This document shows positions 28,840 to 37,700 of a stretch of 64,000 nucleotides of DNA, in pieces. Position numbers and translations under genes: made by a program. Under the pieces are notes generated by a model. The model ran no database searches. It saw only the letters and a list, made by a program, of their open reading frames with translations, and was not told where the DNA came from. How positions within the stretch are numbered: the stretch's first letter is position 1; the number at the start of each line of letters is the position of its first letter. Where the stretch lies: the NCBI RefSeq assembly GCF_022921115.1, contig NZ_CP095075.1:372001-436000 (forward strand), written 5' to 3'. This DNA is from Halobacillus amylolyticus (GTDB taxonomy: Bacteria > Bacillota > Bacilli > Bacillales > Halobacillaceae).

Positions 28840-30567
28840 ATGTTAACAGAATTATCCATAAAGGATTTTGCAATCATTGATCAGGTTTCCATTACTTTTA
28901 AAGAAGGACTCACAGTTCTGACCGGTGAGACAGGGGCAGGAAAGTCCATCATTATAGATGCCATTCAACTTCTATCTGGCGGACGCGGTTCTGTAGAGTA
29001 TGTCCGCCACGGTGCAGCTAAGGCAGAGATTGAGGGGTTATTTACCGTCCAAACAGGGCATGCTGTTTATCAAAAGGGAAAGCAGTTTGGTGTGGAGATT
29101 GGTGAAGATGGAATGGTTGTGCTGCAACGAACCATTACACATCAAGGGAAAAGCATTTGCCGAGTCAATGGAAAACTTGTGACCTTAGGCATCCTAAAAG
29201 AGTTTGGCTACAGCTTAATTGATATCCATAGCCAACATGAAACGCAATCTTTAATGGATCCGGACCATCATATTGAATTGCTAGATATGTTTGCTAAAGA
29301 CCAGCTTCGCGTTTCCTTAGATGAATACAAACAACTGTATTCAAAGTATCAAACCGTGAAAAAACGCTATAAAGAGCTTAGTGAGAATGAACAGGAAATG
29401 GCTCAACGTTTAGACTTACTTGAGTTTCAGCTGAGAGAACTTCAGGAAGCTGAATTACGTCCATATGAGGATGAGGAGCTTGAGGAAGAACGTAAGAAGC
29501 TTATGAACTATGAGAAAGTGTATCAAGGAATCCACGATGCCTATTATGCTTTATATGGAGAGCAAAAAGGGTTAGATTGGTTAAGCCTTGCAATGAATTC
29601 ATTAGAAAGTACGTCAGATTATGATAACCAGCTGGCTAAGCTCTCAGAAGATATGTCAAACAGCTATTATGTTATTGAAGAATTGACTTTTCAATTAAGC
29701 ACTCAAATGTCTGAACTCGAATTTGATCCTGAGCGTCTAAATGAGATAGAATCACGCTTAAATGAACTTAACCGATTAAAGAAGAAATATGGTCAAACGG
29801 TTGAGGACATGATGGAATATGCCTCAGAAATAGAAGAGGAAATGGATGAAATTAAAAATAAGGATTCTCATCTTCACAAATTAGAACAGCAAATAACGGA
29901 ACTTGGTGAGGATGCTGTCTTAGAAGCTAAGAATATCCATGATATACGAAAACAGACTTCAGAACGGTTATCTGGACTTATTCATTCGGAGTTAACAGAT
30001 CTTTATTTAGAAAAAGCCTCATTTCAAGCTGATATCTCAATAAAGGAAGGAAGCCAAGATAATCCCGAATTTGAAGGAAAGCATGTTCGTCTACTTCCTA
30101 ATGGCTTTAACACCATTACCTTCCTAATTACAACGAATCCAGGCGAGCCTCTAAAGGAAATACATAAAGTAGCTTCTGGAGGGGAAATGTCGCGGATTAT
30201 GCTAGCGTTAAAACGTATTTTTTCACGTCATCAAGGTGTAACAAGTGTTATATTTGATGAGGTGGATACAGGTGTAAGTGGAAGAGTAGCACAGGCTATT
30301 GCAGAAAAGATCCATGGTATTTCAGTCGGTTCACAGGTGCTTTGTATTTCTCATTTACCGCAGGTTGCAGCTATGGCTGATACGCATGTAAGAATTGAGA
30401 AAAATATCAGCAATCAACGCACCTCCACAGTTGTTACTGAACTATCTGAAGAGGATAAAGCAGATGAGCTATCCCGGATGATAACGGGTGCAGAATTGAC
30501 TAATACGACACTTGAACATGCAAGAGAGTTGCTGAAGCTGGCTTCAAAACATAAACAAAAGGTTTAA
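28840..30567 (+). CDS. recN: DNA repair protein RecN
   Basis: SMC-like ATPase acting early in double-strand-break repair. Walker A is LTGETGAGKSIIIDA near residue 30, the long central region 150-370 is coiled coil, and the ABC signature ASGGEMSRIMLALK is followed by the Walker B region VIFDEVDTGVSG. ATG 28840 (MLTELSIKDFAIID) is the family start and is spaced 9 nt behind GAGGTG. The upstream GTG 28828 overlaps that ribosome site. The product is 575 residues. Confidence 0.97.
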   Translation: MLTELSIKDFAIIDQVSITFKEGLTVLTGETGAGKSIIIDAIQLLSGGRGSVEYVRHGAAKAEIEGLFTVQTGHAVYQKGKQFGVEIGEDGMVVLQRTITHQGKSICRVNGKLVTLGILKEFGYSLIDIHSQHETQSLMDPDHHIELLDMFAKDQLRVSLDEYKQLYSKYQTVKKRYKELSENEQEMAQRLDLLEFQLRELQEAELRPYEDEELEEERKKLMNYEKVYQGIHDAYYALYGEQKGLDWLSLAMNSLESTSDYDNQLAKLSEDMSNSYYVIEELTFQLSTQMSELEFDPERLNEIESRLNELNRLKKKYGQTVEDMMEYASEIEEEMDEIKNKDSHLHKLEQQITELGEDAVLEAKNIHDIRKQTSERLSGLIHSELTDLYLEKASFQADISIKEGSQDNPEFEGKHVRLLPNGFNTITFLITTNPGEPLKEIHKVASGGEMSRIMLALKRIFSRHQGVTSVIFDEVDTGVSGRVAQAIAEKIHGISVGSQVLCISHLPQVAAMADTHVRIEKNISNQRTSTVVTELSEEDKADELSRMITGAELTNTTLEHARELLKLASKHKQKV

Positions 30568-30573
30568 CAAACT

Positions 30574-30606
30574 AAGTGTGTGGGGAAATCCCATGCACTT
30601 TTTACT
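30574..30606 (+). terminator. recN terminator
   Basis: AAGTGTGTGGG and CCCATGCACTT form an imperfect stem around GAAAT, ending in a T-run. The 30607-30810 leader of spoIVB shows no other gene; a sporulation promoter there could not be assigned with confidence. Confidence 0.75.
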
Positions 30607-30810
30607 TATTTAACACATTGTTACAAAACACTATATATTTTTCTGCGCAGCTCAATATAGTACTATACACTTTTCTTGTTGGTGAATGTTTCTTTCAAAG
30701 GCAATGCATCCTATAATTTCTGTGATTATGCTCGTTTAAAAAGACCGCTTGAAGACCACATTATAAGTAAGCCAATTCATTGGCGCAGGAGTGAGAAGGA
30801 GTGGTCAGCA

Positions 30811-32073
30811 TTGTTTCGTCAATTTAAAATAAAATATATTTGTGGCTCCGTTCTCCTGTTGTTGATGCTCGCTTTACCTTTATTTAGCCCATTTCAAGAA
30901 TATATATCCATCCCTACGGAACTTCGTATTAGTACTTCCCAAACACCTGAGACTTCTCAAGTGTGGAGTCAATCAGATGAAGCAAGGACAGCCTTCTCAT
31001 CAGAGAACGTGGATCCAACCACAAGTGACGTGTATCATGAGTTTGCAGGAATCCCATTAAAGAAAACGGATGTAAGAGAAATGAAAGACATCCACTTAAT
31101 TCCTGGTGGTCACTCGGTTGGAGTACAACTACAAACAAAGGGAGTTCTTGTAGTCGGACATCATCTTGTTAATGAGAATAAGGAAGAGCCAACGTCACCG
31201 GGAGAGCGGTCAGATATAAATGTTGGAGATATTCTCTTGAAGGGGAATGGAAAAGAATTAAACAGTATGGAAGAGCTTTCTGACATTGTAGAAAGTTCTG
31301 GAGATCAAAATGAATCGATCAAACTTAAAGTTAAAAGAGGAGAAGAAACCTTTGAGACATCCTTAACTCCTTCTTTAAATAAGCAAGACGGACAATATCA
31401 AATCGGGCTTTATGTTCGCGATTCAGCTGCTGGAATAGGAACAATGAGTTTTTACCACCCTGAATCGGGTAAATATGGTGCGTTAGGTCATGTCATTGCT
31501 GATATGGATACAAGACAGCCTATCGAGATTAGTGAAGGCACAATAGTTGAATCAAATGTAACCTCGATTGAAAAGGGAAGTCAGGGGGTACCTGGAGAGA
31601 AAAAGGCAGAATTCTCTCTGCGAAAAGATCGAATAGGTACAATTACGAAGAACAGTTCATTTGGAATATTCGGTAAGTTAGATGAGGATATGGAGAACGA
31701 GAAGTATCCTGATGGCCTACCTGTTGGGTATTCTGAACAGGTTAAAGAAGGACCGGCAAAAATCTTAACGGTTCTTGAAGGAGAGAAGCTCCAAGAATTT
31801 GATGTGGAGATTGTCAGTAACATGCCTAAGGATGAACCGGTAACTAAAGGAATGATTGTGAAAGTTACCGACCCAGAGCTTTTAAAGAAAACAGGAGGAA
31901 TTGTTCAAGGAATGAGCGGTAGTCCGATTATACAGGATGGAAAGATTATCGGTGCCGTAACTCATGTATTTGTTAATGATCCCACCTCAGGATATGGTGT
32001 TCACATTGAATGGATGCTGAAAGAAGCAGGCGTCGATATTTATAAAGAAGAGGAAATAAATAAAGCTGGATAA
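30811..32073 (+). CDS. spoIVB: SpoIVB serine peptidase (sigma-K checkpoint)
   Basis: Forespore-made PDZ serine protease that crosses into the intermembrane space and triggers pro-sigma-K processing. TTG 30811, nine bases behind GAAGGAG, gives MFRQFKIKYICGSVLLLLML, a clear signal anchor. A longer frame from 30676 lacks a ribosome site. The PDZ domain spans residues ~90-185 (GVLVVGHH region). The SpoIVB-type peptidase domain ends with the nucleophile in QGMSGSPIIQDGKIIGAVTH. It has ~420 residues and lies directly upstream of spo0A, as in all Bacillus. Confidence 0.95.
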   Translation: MFRQFKIKYICGSVLLLLMLALPLFSPFQEYISIPTELRISTSQTPETSQVWSQSDEARTAFSSENVDPTTSDVYHEFAGIPLKKTDVREMKDIHLIPGGHSVGVQLQTKGVLVVGHHLVNENKEEPTSPGERSDINVGDILLKGNGKELNSMEELSDIVESSGDQNESIKLKVKRGEETFETSLTPSLNKQDGQYQIGLYVRDSAAGIGTMSFYHPESGKYGALGHVIADMDTRQPIEISEGTIVESNVTSIEKGSQGVPGEKKAEFSLRKDRIGTITKNSSFGIFGKLDEDMENEKYPDGLPVGYSEQVKEGPAKILTVLEGEKLQEFDVEIVSNMPKDEPVTKGMIVKVTDPELLKKTGGIVQGMSGSPIIQDGKIIGAVTHVFVNDPTSGYGVHIEWMLKEAGVDIYKEEEINKAG

Positions 32074-32078
32074 TTTAG

Positions 32079-32110
32079 AGAGTGTCTCATGAGTGAGGCA
32101 CTCTATTTTT
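32079..32110 (+). terminator. spoIVB terminator
   Basis: AGAGTGTCTCA (32079-32089) pairs with TGAGGCACTCT (32094-32104) with one G:U, followed by a T-run. Confidence 0.85.
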
Positions 32111-32111
32111 A

Positions 32112-32262
32112 TTCGACAAAATTCGACAATTCAGGAGTCGTTCCTGTAAGTATTTATCGAATTATAGTGAAAATGAGAGCAATTAGAAGCATTTTAAAGA
32201 TAATGTTAAATAACTCGAATTTATTTGTTATAATAAAGAGGGTTATTTTTCCTGGTGTCGAA
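32112..32262 (+). promoter_or_regulatory. Three 0A boxes in the spo0A control region
   Basis: The Spo0A target TGTCGAA occurs three times: inverted (TTCGACA) at 32112-32118 and 32122-32128, ten bases apart, and direct at 32256-32262. The pair sits on the spoIVB side and the single box 46 bp before the spo0A start. This fits Spo0A autoregulation known in B. subtilis. Confidence 0.8.
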
Positions 32263-32307
32263 TTAGTTTAGTGGAGAGTTAGGAATTTCTTGTGAGGAGG
32301 AAGTGTA

Positions 32308-33081
32308 ATGGAAAAAATTAAAGTTTGTTTGGCAGATGATAATCGTGAGTTAATAAATCTTCTGGAGGAGAATTTTTCAGAAACTCAGGATATTGAAGTG
32401 ATTGGTGCAGCATATAACGGGAAAGATTGTTTGGACATGCTAGCTAGCAAAAAGCCTGACGTACTTATATTAGACATTATTATGCCGCACATTGACGGTC
32501 TTGCTGTGCTTCAAAAGGTCAAAGAGTTCGAAAAACCGCCAGAAGTCATTATGCTTACAGCGTTTGGACAAGAAGAAGTCACCAAAAAAGCAGTTGAATT
32601 AGGCGCCGCGTACTTTATGATGAAACCATTCGACTTAGATCACTTAAGTGAGCAGGTAAGACAGATTAAACATGCTGGTGACCCGATTAATCGTGCCGTG
32701 GGAAGCAGCTATACGAAACCGAAAAAGCCAGATCTTGATACGAGCATTACGCACATTATCCATGAAGTGGGAGTACCAGCCCATATAAAAGGGTACTTGT
32801 ATTTGCGAGAAGCGATCACCATGGTTTACAATGATCTTGAACTTCTAGGCTCCATTACGAAAGTACTTTATCCAGACATTGCTACGAAATATAATACGAC
32901 AGCCTCTCGTGTTGAGCGCGCCATCAGGCATGCGATTGAAGTAGCCTGGAATCGTGGCAATATTGATGCCATTTCGTCACTATTTGGTTACACAATTTCT
33001 TCCACAAAAGCTAAACCAACGAACAGTGAATTTATTGCGATGGTCGCTGACCGCCTGCGTCTAGAGCATAAAGCCAGCTAG
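32308..33081 (+). CDS. spo0A: Sporulation master regulator Spo0A
   Basis: Response regulator that commits the cell to sporulation when phosphorylated through the phosphorelay. The receiver domain (1-125) has the acidic pair Asp10-Asp11 and phospho-acceptor Asp56 in [13 protein letters not shown]. The C-terminal DNA-binding domain has the near-invariant helices [20 protein letters not shown] and SSLFGYTIS. The 257-residue length is normal. ATG 32308 follows GAGGAGGAAG. Confidence 0.99.
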   Translation: MEKIKVCLADDNRELINLLEENFSETQDIEVIGAAYNGKDCLDMLASKKPDVLILDIIMPHIDGLAVLQKVKEFEKPPEVIMLTAFGQEEVTKKAVELGAAYFMMKPFDLDHLSEQVRQIKHAGDPINRAVGSSYTKPKKPDLDTSITHIIHEVGVPAHIKGYLYLREAITMVYNDLELLGSITKVLYPDIATKYNTTASRVERAIRHAIEVAWNRGNIDAISSLFGYTISSTKAKPTNSEFIAMVADRLRLEHKAS

Positions 33082-33088
33082 TGATTAA

Positions 33089-33120
33089 GGATCCCTCTCT
33101 TCATACGAGAGGGATTTTTA
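33089..33120 (+). terminator. spo0A terminator
   Basis: ATCCCTCTC (33091-33099) pairs with GAGAGGGAT (33107-33115), ending in TTTTT. Confidence 0.9.
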
Positions 33121-33197
33121 ATTTTTAAATAGAAAGCGTTTATGATACAATTCTTAATTATTAATTACTTTAGTTCATGAATTGAGGAGTTGTACAT

Positions 33198-34547
33198 ATG
33201 AAGGTAGTAAAGTTTGGGGGAAGCTCAGTAGCTGATGCAAGCCAGTTCAAAAAAGTGACAGATATTATCAGAAGTGATGATAGGAGAAAAGTAATTGTGG
33301 TATCAGCTCCTGGTAAAAGGAATGCGAATGATACAAAAACAACAGATTTGTTAATATCCTTAGGTGAATCCATAAATAATGGAAGTAAAGATGAACAGAT
33401 TTACAACAAGGTGATGGATCGTTTCGCCGAAATTGCTAAGGACTTGAATATTTCTGGCGAGGTTTTGGGAAGGATAGAAAAAAGAATTAAAGAAGCGTGT
33501 GAAGCCGTCTCTCGTGATTATATCGCCGGGTTAAATGCGCTTAAGTCTTGTGGAGAAGATGGTACGGCCTTACTTTTAAGTGCTTATCTACAATCAAGTG
33601 GACTAGAATCATCTTATGTTAACCCAAAAGAGGCTGGGATTTTCGTTAGTGATGAGCCAGGGGGAGCATTGGTACTCGATGAGAGCTTTGATCACTTATA
33701 CGAACTCAGAAGACGTGACGAAATTCTAGTCATTCCGGGATTCTTTGGATATACACCAGAAGGAAAGCTGGTGACATTTTCTCGGGGAGGTTCGGATATT
33801 ACAGGGTCAATCGTCGCAGCAGGTGTCAAAGCAGAGTTATATGAAAATTTCACTGATGTTGATTCTGTTTTTTGTGTTAACCCAACCATCGTAGACAATC
33901 CGAAGAAACTGTCGACATTAACTTACAAGGAGATGCGTGAGCTTTCTTACGCTGGTTTTTCCGTATTCCATGATGAAGCTTTAATTCCCGCTTTTAAGGA
34001 GAAGATTCCTGTCTGCATTAAAAATACGAATAATCCAGCTGGACAAGGTACGATGATTGTTAATAAGCGTGAGGAAAAAGACGGCCATGTCATTGGAATA
34101 GCGAGTGATAAAGGTTTTTTAAACTTATATGTGAGTAAGTATCTAATGAACCGTGAGCTCGGTTTTGGGCGCAGACTTTTGCAAATATTAGAAGATGAAG
34201 GGATTTCATTTGAACATGCTCCTTCAGGGATTGATGATATGTCTGTTATTATTCGTGAACACCAATTGCCTAAGGAGAAAGAGGCTGTTGTAACGAGGCG
34301 GATTGCGGAGGAACTGCATGTAGATACCATAACAGTAGAGAGAGATATGGCAATGATCATGCTCGTTGGTGAAGGGATGAACCAAACCATAGGCATAGCG
34401 AGTCAAGCAGCTACTGCCTTTAGACATGCGAATGTAAACATTGAGATGATTAACCAGGGTTCATCTGAAGTATCTATGATGTTTGGGATCAAGTCAGATG
34501 GATTAGCATCTGCTGTTCAGTCACTTTACCGAACGTTTTTCAGCTAA
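33198..34547 (+). CDS. Aspartokinase (aspartate kinase III type)
   Basis: Phosphorylates aspartate, the first step toward lysine, threonine, methionine and diaminopimelate. At 449 residues it has the size of the YclM/ThrD-type single-chain enzyme. It has the kinase motif KFGGSSVADA at the start, FSRGGSDITGSIVA in the nucleotide/substrate region, and two C-terminal ACT domains (from ~300) for allosteric control. ATG 33198 follows TTGAGGAG. In B. subtilis this gene is elsewhere, so its position after spo0A is a rearrangement relative to that genome. Confidence 0.92.
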   Translation: MKVVKFGGSSVADASQFKKVTDIIRSDDRRKVIVVSAPGKRNANDTKTTDLLISLGESINNGSKDEQIYNKVMDRFAEIAKDLNISGEVLGRIEKRIKEACEAVSRDYIAGLNALKSCGEDGTALLLSAYLQSSGLESSYVNPKEAGIFVSDEPGGALVLDESFDHLYELRRRDEILVIPGFFGYTPEGKLVTFSRGGSDITGSIVAAGVKAELYENFTDVDSVFCVNPTIVDNPKKLSTLTYKEMRELSYAGFSVFHDEALIPAFKEKIPVCIKNTNNPAGQGTMIVNKREEKDGHVIGIASDKGFLNLYVSKYLMNRELGFGRRLLQILEDEGISFEHAPSGIDDMSVIIREHQLPKEKEAVVTRRIAEELHVDTITVERDMAMIMLVGEGMNQTIGIASQAATAFRHANVNIEMINQGSSEVSMMFGIKSDGLASAVQSLYRTFFS

Positions 34548-34552
34548 TAAGA

Positions 34553-34592
34553 AGCGAGAAAGTCTTTTATTTAGACTTTCTCGCTTTTTTTG
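34553..34592 (+). terminator. Bidirectional terminator after the aspartokinase gene
   Basis: AGCGAGAAAGTCT (34553-34565) and AGACTTTCTCGCT (34573-34585) form a perfect 13-bp stem with T-run, shared with the convergent exonuclease gene, whose last codons lie inside the stem. Confidence 0.92.
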
Positions 34593-35313
34593 TATCGTTC
34601 AGCACGCTTTTTAACTCTCCATATGTTTGAATGCCATTTTGTATAGAGTGTTCGAGTAATTTGAAGAACAATTCGGAGGTCATCATCGCATCATTTAAGG
34701 CGTGATGGCGTTCTCTTTTTTCAATATGAAAATGTTTTAATAACGGGTCAAGCTGATGTCTCTTTGCAGGGAAAAGCCATTGAGCCATAATTTGTGAATC
34801 AATTACAGGCGGATGATAATGAGGAAGCTTCCAACGTTTTAGCATCGATTGCAAAAATCGCATGTCGAACTTAGCTGGGTGGGCAACAAGAACAGAACCT
34901 TTGCTAAATTCCATGAAATCCTTGAAGCTTCCAACGAAAGGATGTCCATTAGCAATCTGCTCACGGGTCAATCCAGTCAATTTAAATGTGGATTTAGAAA
35001 CAGGTCTAATAGGCCTGATGATTTGGTGAAACGTGTCAATGTGACAGGTTTCAAGACCGTGAATTCTGACGGCGCCGATTGATATGATCTCATGGCCGAT
35101 CTCTGGAATGAAACCGGTCGTTTCTAAGTCAAAGATGGTGTAATCAATGTCCTTCAGATTTGCTAGTCCTATATTTGGTTCCCCGTCATACAACTGCAGT
35201 CTCTCATACAACTCTTGATAAGAAGCCCATTTAAATTGAGGACGAAGTTTATAAGCGTAAATCGGTTTTTCAAAAAAAATATACTTTAAAATTTGCAAGT
35301 CAATAGGTAACAT
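34567..35313 (-). CDS. DEDDh 3'-5' exonuclease (DnaQ-like)
   Basis: A 248-residue exonuclease of the DNA polymerase III epsilon fold. A ~57-residue N-terminal extension precedes the catalytic domain with motif I FDLETTG (Asp62, Glu64), motif II AHPAKFDMRFL (Asp) and motif III HHALNDAMMTSELF (His...Asp), so all five DEDDh residues are present. It could trim DNA or RNA ends. Its start shares one base with the stop of the upstream minus-strand gene (TAATG), implying translational coupling and a joint job. Its exact substrate is unknown. Confidence 0.88.
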   Translation of the reverse strand: MLPIDLQILKYIFFEKPIYAYKLRPQFKWASYQELYERLQLYDGEPNIGLANLKDIDYTIFDLETTGFIPEIGHEIISIGAVRIHGLETCHIDTFHQIIRPIRPVSKSTFKLTGLTREQIANGHPFVGSFKDFMEFSKGSVLVAHPAKFDMRFLQSMLKRWKLPHYHPPVIDSQIMAQWLFPAKRHQLDPLLKHFHIEKRERHHALNDAMMTSELFFKLLEHSIQNGIQTYGELKSVLNDTKKARKSK

Positions 35314-37220
35314 TACTTCACCCGATTTCGGTTATAGCTCAGTTCAAGCACTTGTTGGAGACGTTTAGCTATCAATAATCCGTCTTTTAAGGAACGTCGT
35401 TCAATCTTGTTAAGCTGAGTTAATTGCAAATCATTCGAGAGGGGTTTATTATTTTGCAATTGGTTTAAGTTCTCTTTTAAACGAAATAACATAAGACGAT
35501 GCAATGCAAGCTTGGTATTTTCTACGTCTCTAGGATGAAATCGTTCTTGTTCTGCTAAGGCATCTAATCGATTGATTGTGTTAATGGACTCGACACCGTA
35601 CTTCATGCTATAAATTCGAATCGCATTAACAATTTGCATGATGGCTGACTTTTTAATATTTAAGGTGCGTTTTTTCCCAACCGCGGAAATTCTTCCAAAT
35701 GGTTGGACTGGGACTCGGAACCGCAACGTGTCCTTCATGAGTAATTGGTGTAATCCTAGGGATCGTTGCACTCGTTGTACAACATATTTTTTTAAATCAT
35801 AGGCGAGTGAAAAATCCCCGGAAATAGGGCGGAAATCCATAAAAATAGTAAAATCCCTTATTTCCTCCGCATCCATTTTCTTAATCCAGTCGTTGATGTT
35901 GTTGCGCCACTCACTCATTTGTTGTCTCCACTTGTTTTCTTTCGCCATGATCCCTCCAGTACAGTAAGGGTAACCACATTCATTTAACATGGCATTAATT
36001 TTTTGTGAAAAATAGAGAAAATATTGTTCGATATGCTCCCTATTTCTCGATTGGTCATAATCGGAGAGAATCATTCCGTTATCTTGGTCTGTTGAAAAGG
36101 CTTGTTCCTTGCGACCTTCACTACCCATTACCAAGAAACAATAGTTGACTGGAGGAGTTCCGTGACCTTCTGCAATCATTTCGTCCTCTGCAATTTGCAC
36201 GACTTGCTTATGAATTCGATCATTGTAGTTTGTCATTAATTCAGCAATGTCATAGGCGAACATTTGCTCATCAATTAAGCTTGCAACAAACTCCTGGAAC
36301 CCTTGGTTATACACTGGAGAAAGTGCTTTGATTTCATCAACACTCGTTGCATTAGAAATTTGATAGGTCAAATCAAAATAAACAGAATTTTTTATTGTAA
36401 AGAAGGAGGACTGCCTTAGGATCCCAACAATTTTGTCCTTATGATGGACAGGGATGATTTCTGTTGGGTGGTGCTTTAAATAACTTAAGGCATCATAAAT
36501 GAATTCCTGATCACTTATGGAATACGATTCTTCTGACATGTGATCGTTGACAGGATCTTGATGGTTATTCTCAAAATAGGCCTTTAGTAAATCTCCATAG
36601 CCAATCATTCCTAGTAGACTTTCACGGTCTTCACTGACAATTAGCGCTTCAATTTTTTGCTGTTGTAACATTCTCGCGGCTTTTTCCACTGATTCTGCCG
36701 GATGAATGAAGGTAGGAGGCTCCATATAAGCGCCGGCTCTTTTTTTATAAAGTTCACGATCATCCTGTTCATCTGTTGAACTTTTGTATTTAACTTCATC
36801 ATAAAGGCTTTTCATAAGGTGACTGATTCCGTCCAACACTACTTTTGAAAATTGTGTATTGTTCGACATGATCTCTAGAAAAGAGGCTTGGTTAAAACGA
36901 AGTGTTTTTACAGATTCAAGTGCCTGAACAGAGAATCTCATCTCTCCGCTTGTCAGCAGAATCATTATCCCGACTAGATCTCCCGGATAGTAAAAGCGGA
37001 CGGAAAGTTGTCTTCCGTTCGATCGGTGCATAATATTTTGGGCTAAGCCCGAGACGAGAAAATGAATATCTATTGTGTCCTCGTTCTCATCTTCGTGGAT
37101 AATAAATTCATTCTTACTATATTCTTTAACAACCGCATTACCAAATATCTCTTCAAATTCTTTATCTGTTAATAATTCAAATGGGTATTGGCTTCTGTAA
37201 AATTCAAATGTGTGGCTCAC
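35313..37220 (-). CDS. Cyclic-nucleotide-binding / CBS / DUF294 nucleotidyltransferase-like protein
   Basis: A 635-residue signalling-type protein in four parts: a cNMP-binding cupin (~15-130, with YYPGDLVGIMILL), a pair of CBS domains (~175-290), a GlnE/GlnD-like nucleotidyltransferase domain with MGSEGRKEQAFSTDQDNGMIL (~370-395; the Gly-Ser and paired Asp metal site are intact), and a helical DUF294 C-terminal domain. This architecture suggests transfer of a nucleotidyl group to a target in response to small nucleotides. The target is not known. The ribosome site AAAAGGAGTG lies before the start at 37220. It is followed with overlap by the exonuclease. Confidence 0.9.
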   Translation of the reverse strand: MSHTFEFYRSQYPFELLTDKEFEEIFGNAVVKEYSKNEFIIHEDENEDTIDIHFLVSGLAQNIMHRSNGRQLSVRFYYPGDLVGIMILLTSGEMRFSVQALESVKTLRFNQASFLEIMSNNTQFSKVVLDGISHLMKSLYDEVKYKSSTDEQDDRELYKKRAGAYMEPPTFIHPAESVEKAARMLQQQKIEALIVSEDRESLLGMIGYGDLLKAYFENNHQDPVNDHMSEESYSISDQEFIYDALSYLKHHPTEIIPVHHKDKIVGILRQSSFFTIKNSVYFDLTYQISNATSVDEIKALSPVYNQGFQEFVASLIDEQMFAYDIAELMTNYNDRIHKQVVQIAEDEMIAEGHGTPPVNYCFLVMGSEGRKEQAFSTDQDNGMILSDYDQSRNREHIEQYFLYFSQKINAMLNECGYPYCTGGIMAKENKWRQQMSEWRNNINDWIKKMDAEEIRDFTIFMDFRPISGDFSLAYDLKKYVVQRVQRSLGLHQLLMKDTLRFRVPVQPFGRISAVGKKRTLNIKKSAIMQIVNAIRIYSMKYGVESINTINRLDALAEQERFHPRDVENTKLALHRLMLFRLKENLNQLQNNKPLSNDLQLTQLNKIERRSLKDGLLIAKRLQQVLELSYNRNRVK

Positions 37221-37305
37221 ATAGCAGCACTCCTTTTACTTAATAAGAGAGGATAGATTGTTTTGGTATCTAGCCTAAGAGGGACGCCTCGTGCCCTCAA
37301 GGAAA

Positions 37306-37335
37306 TAAAAAAAGCAGAGCAAACAGGCTCTACTT
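37306..37335 (-). terminator. yqzF terminator
   Basis: On the minus strand GTAGAGC and GCTCTGC form a stem around CTGTTT, followed by seven T. It overlaps the stop of yqzF. Confidence 0.75.
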
Positions 37336-37563
37336 CTTCTTAAAGCGTCCTTTGGTAAGGTTTCTTTTACGGTCACGATGAAGGATGAACCCGCCAATAA
37401 ACGCAATCCCTCCCACAACAAAAAGTACCCCGATAATCCCCTGAATAGCTACATGAAAAAACATGGGATGAAACACATTAAATAAGGCATCCCGGATTAA
37501 TTTTATTCCAATAACTGCAATAACCCCAGGCGTAACTAATAATAGTAGAGCAATAATCCGCAT
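37330..37563 (-). CDS. yqzF: DUF2627 small membrane protein
   Basis: A 77-residue protein with two hydrophobic segments (residues ~3-24 and ~38-62) and a very basic C-terminus (HRDRKRNLTKGRFKKK). It matches DUF2627/YqzF, which in Bacillus is divergent from bkdR exactly as here. Function unknown. It starts at 37563 with AGGAGAAC as ribosome site on the minus strand. Confidence 0.85.
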   Translation of the reverse strand: MRIIALLLLVTPGVIAVIGIKLIRDALFNVFHPMFFHVAIQGIIGVLFVVGGIAFIGGFILHRDRKRNLTKGRFKKK

Positions 37564-37700
37564 GAAACTGTTCTCCTTTGTTATTCAATCAATCCTTAGT
37601 ATACCAAAAGCAGATTGAACTGAAAATAGAGCCGCCTCTTGCTAAAGTATGCATAATAAGATACGATGGAATTGCGCAAAATATTGCAGGATGTGATGAT

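Noticed and set aside
32130..32164. Sigma-H promoter of spo0A
   Set aside because: CAGGAGT and CGAATT are present but about four bases too far apart for a normal sigma-H site.
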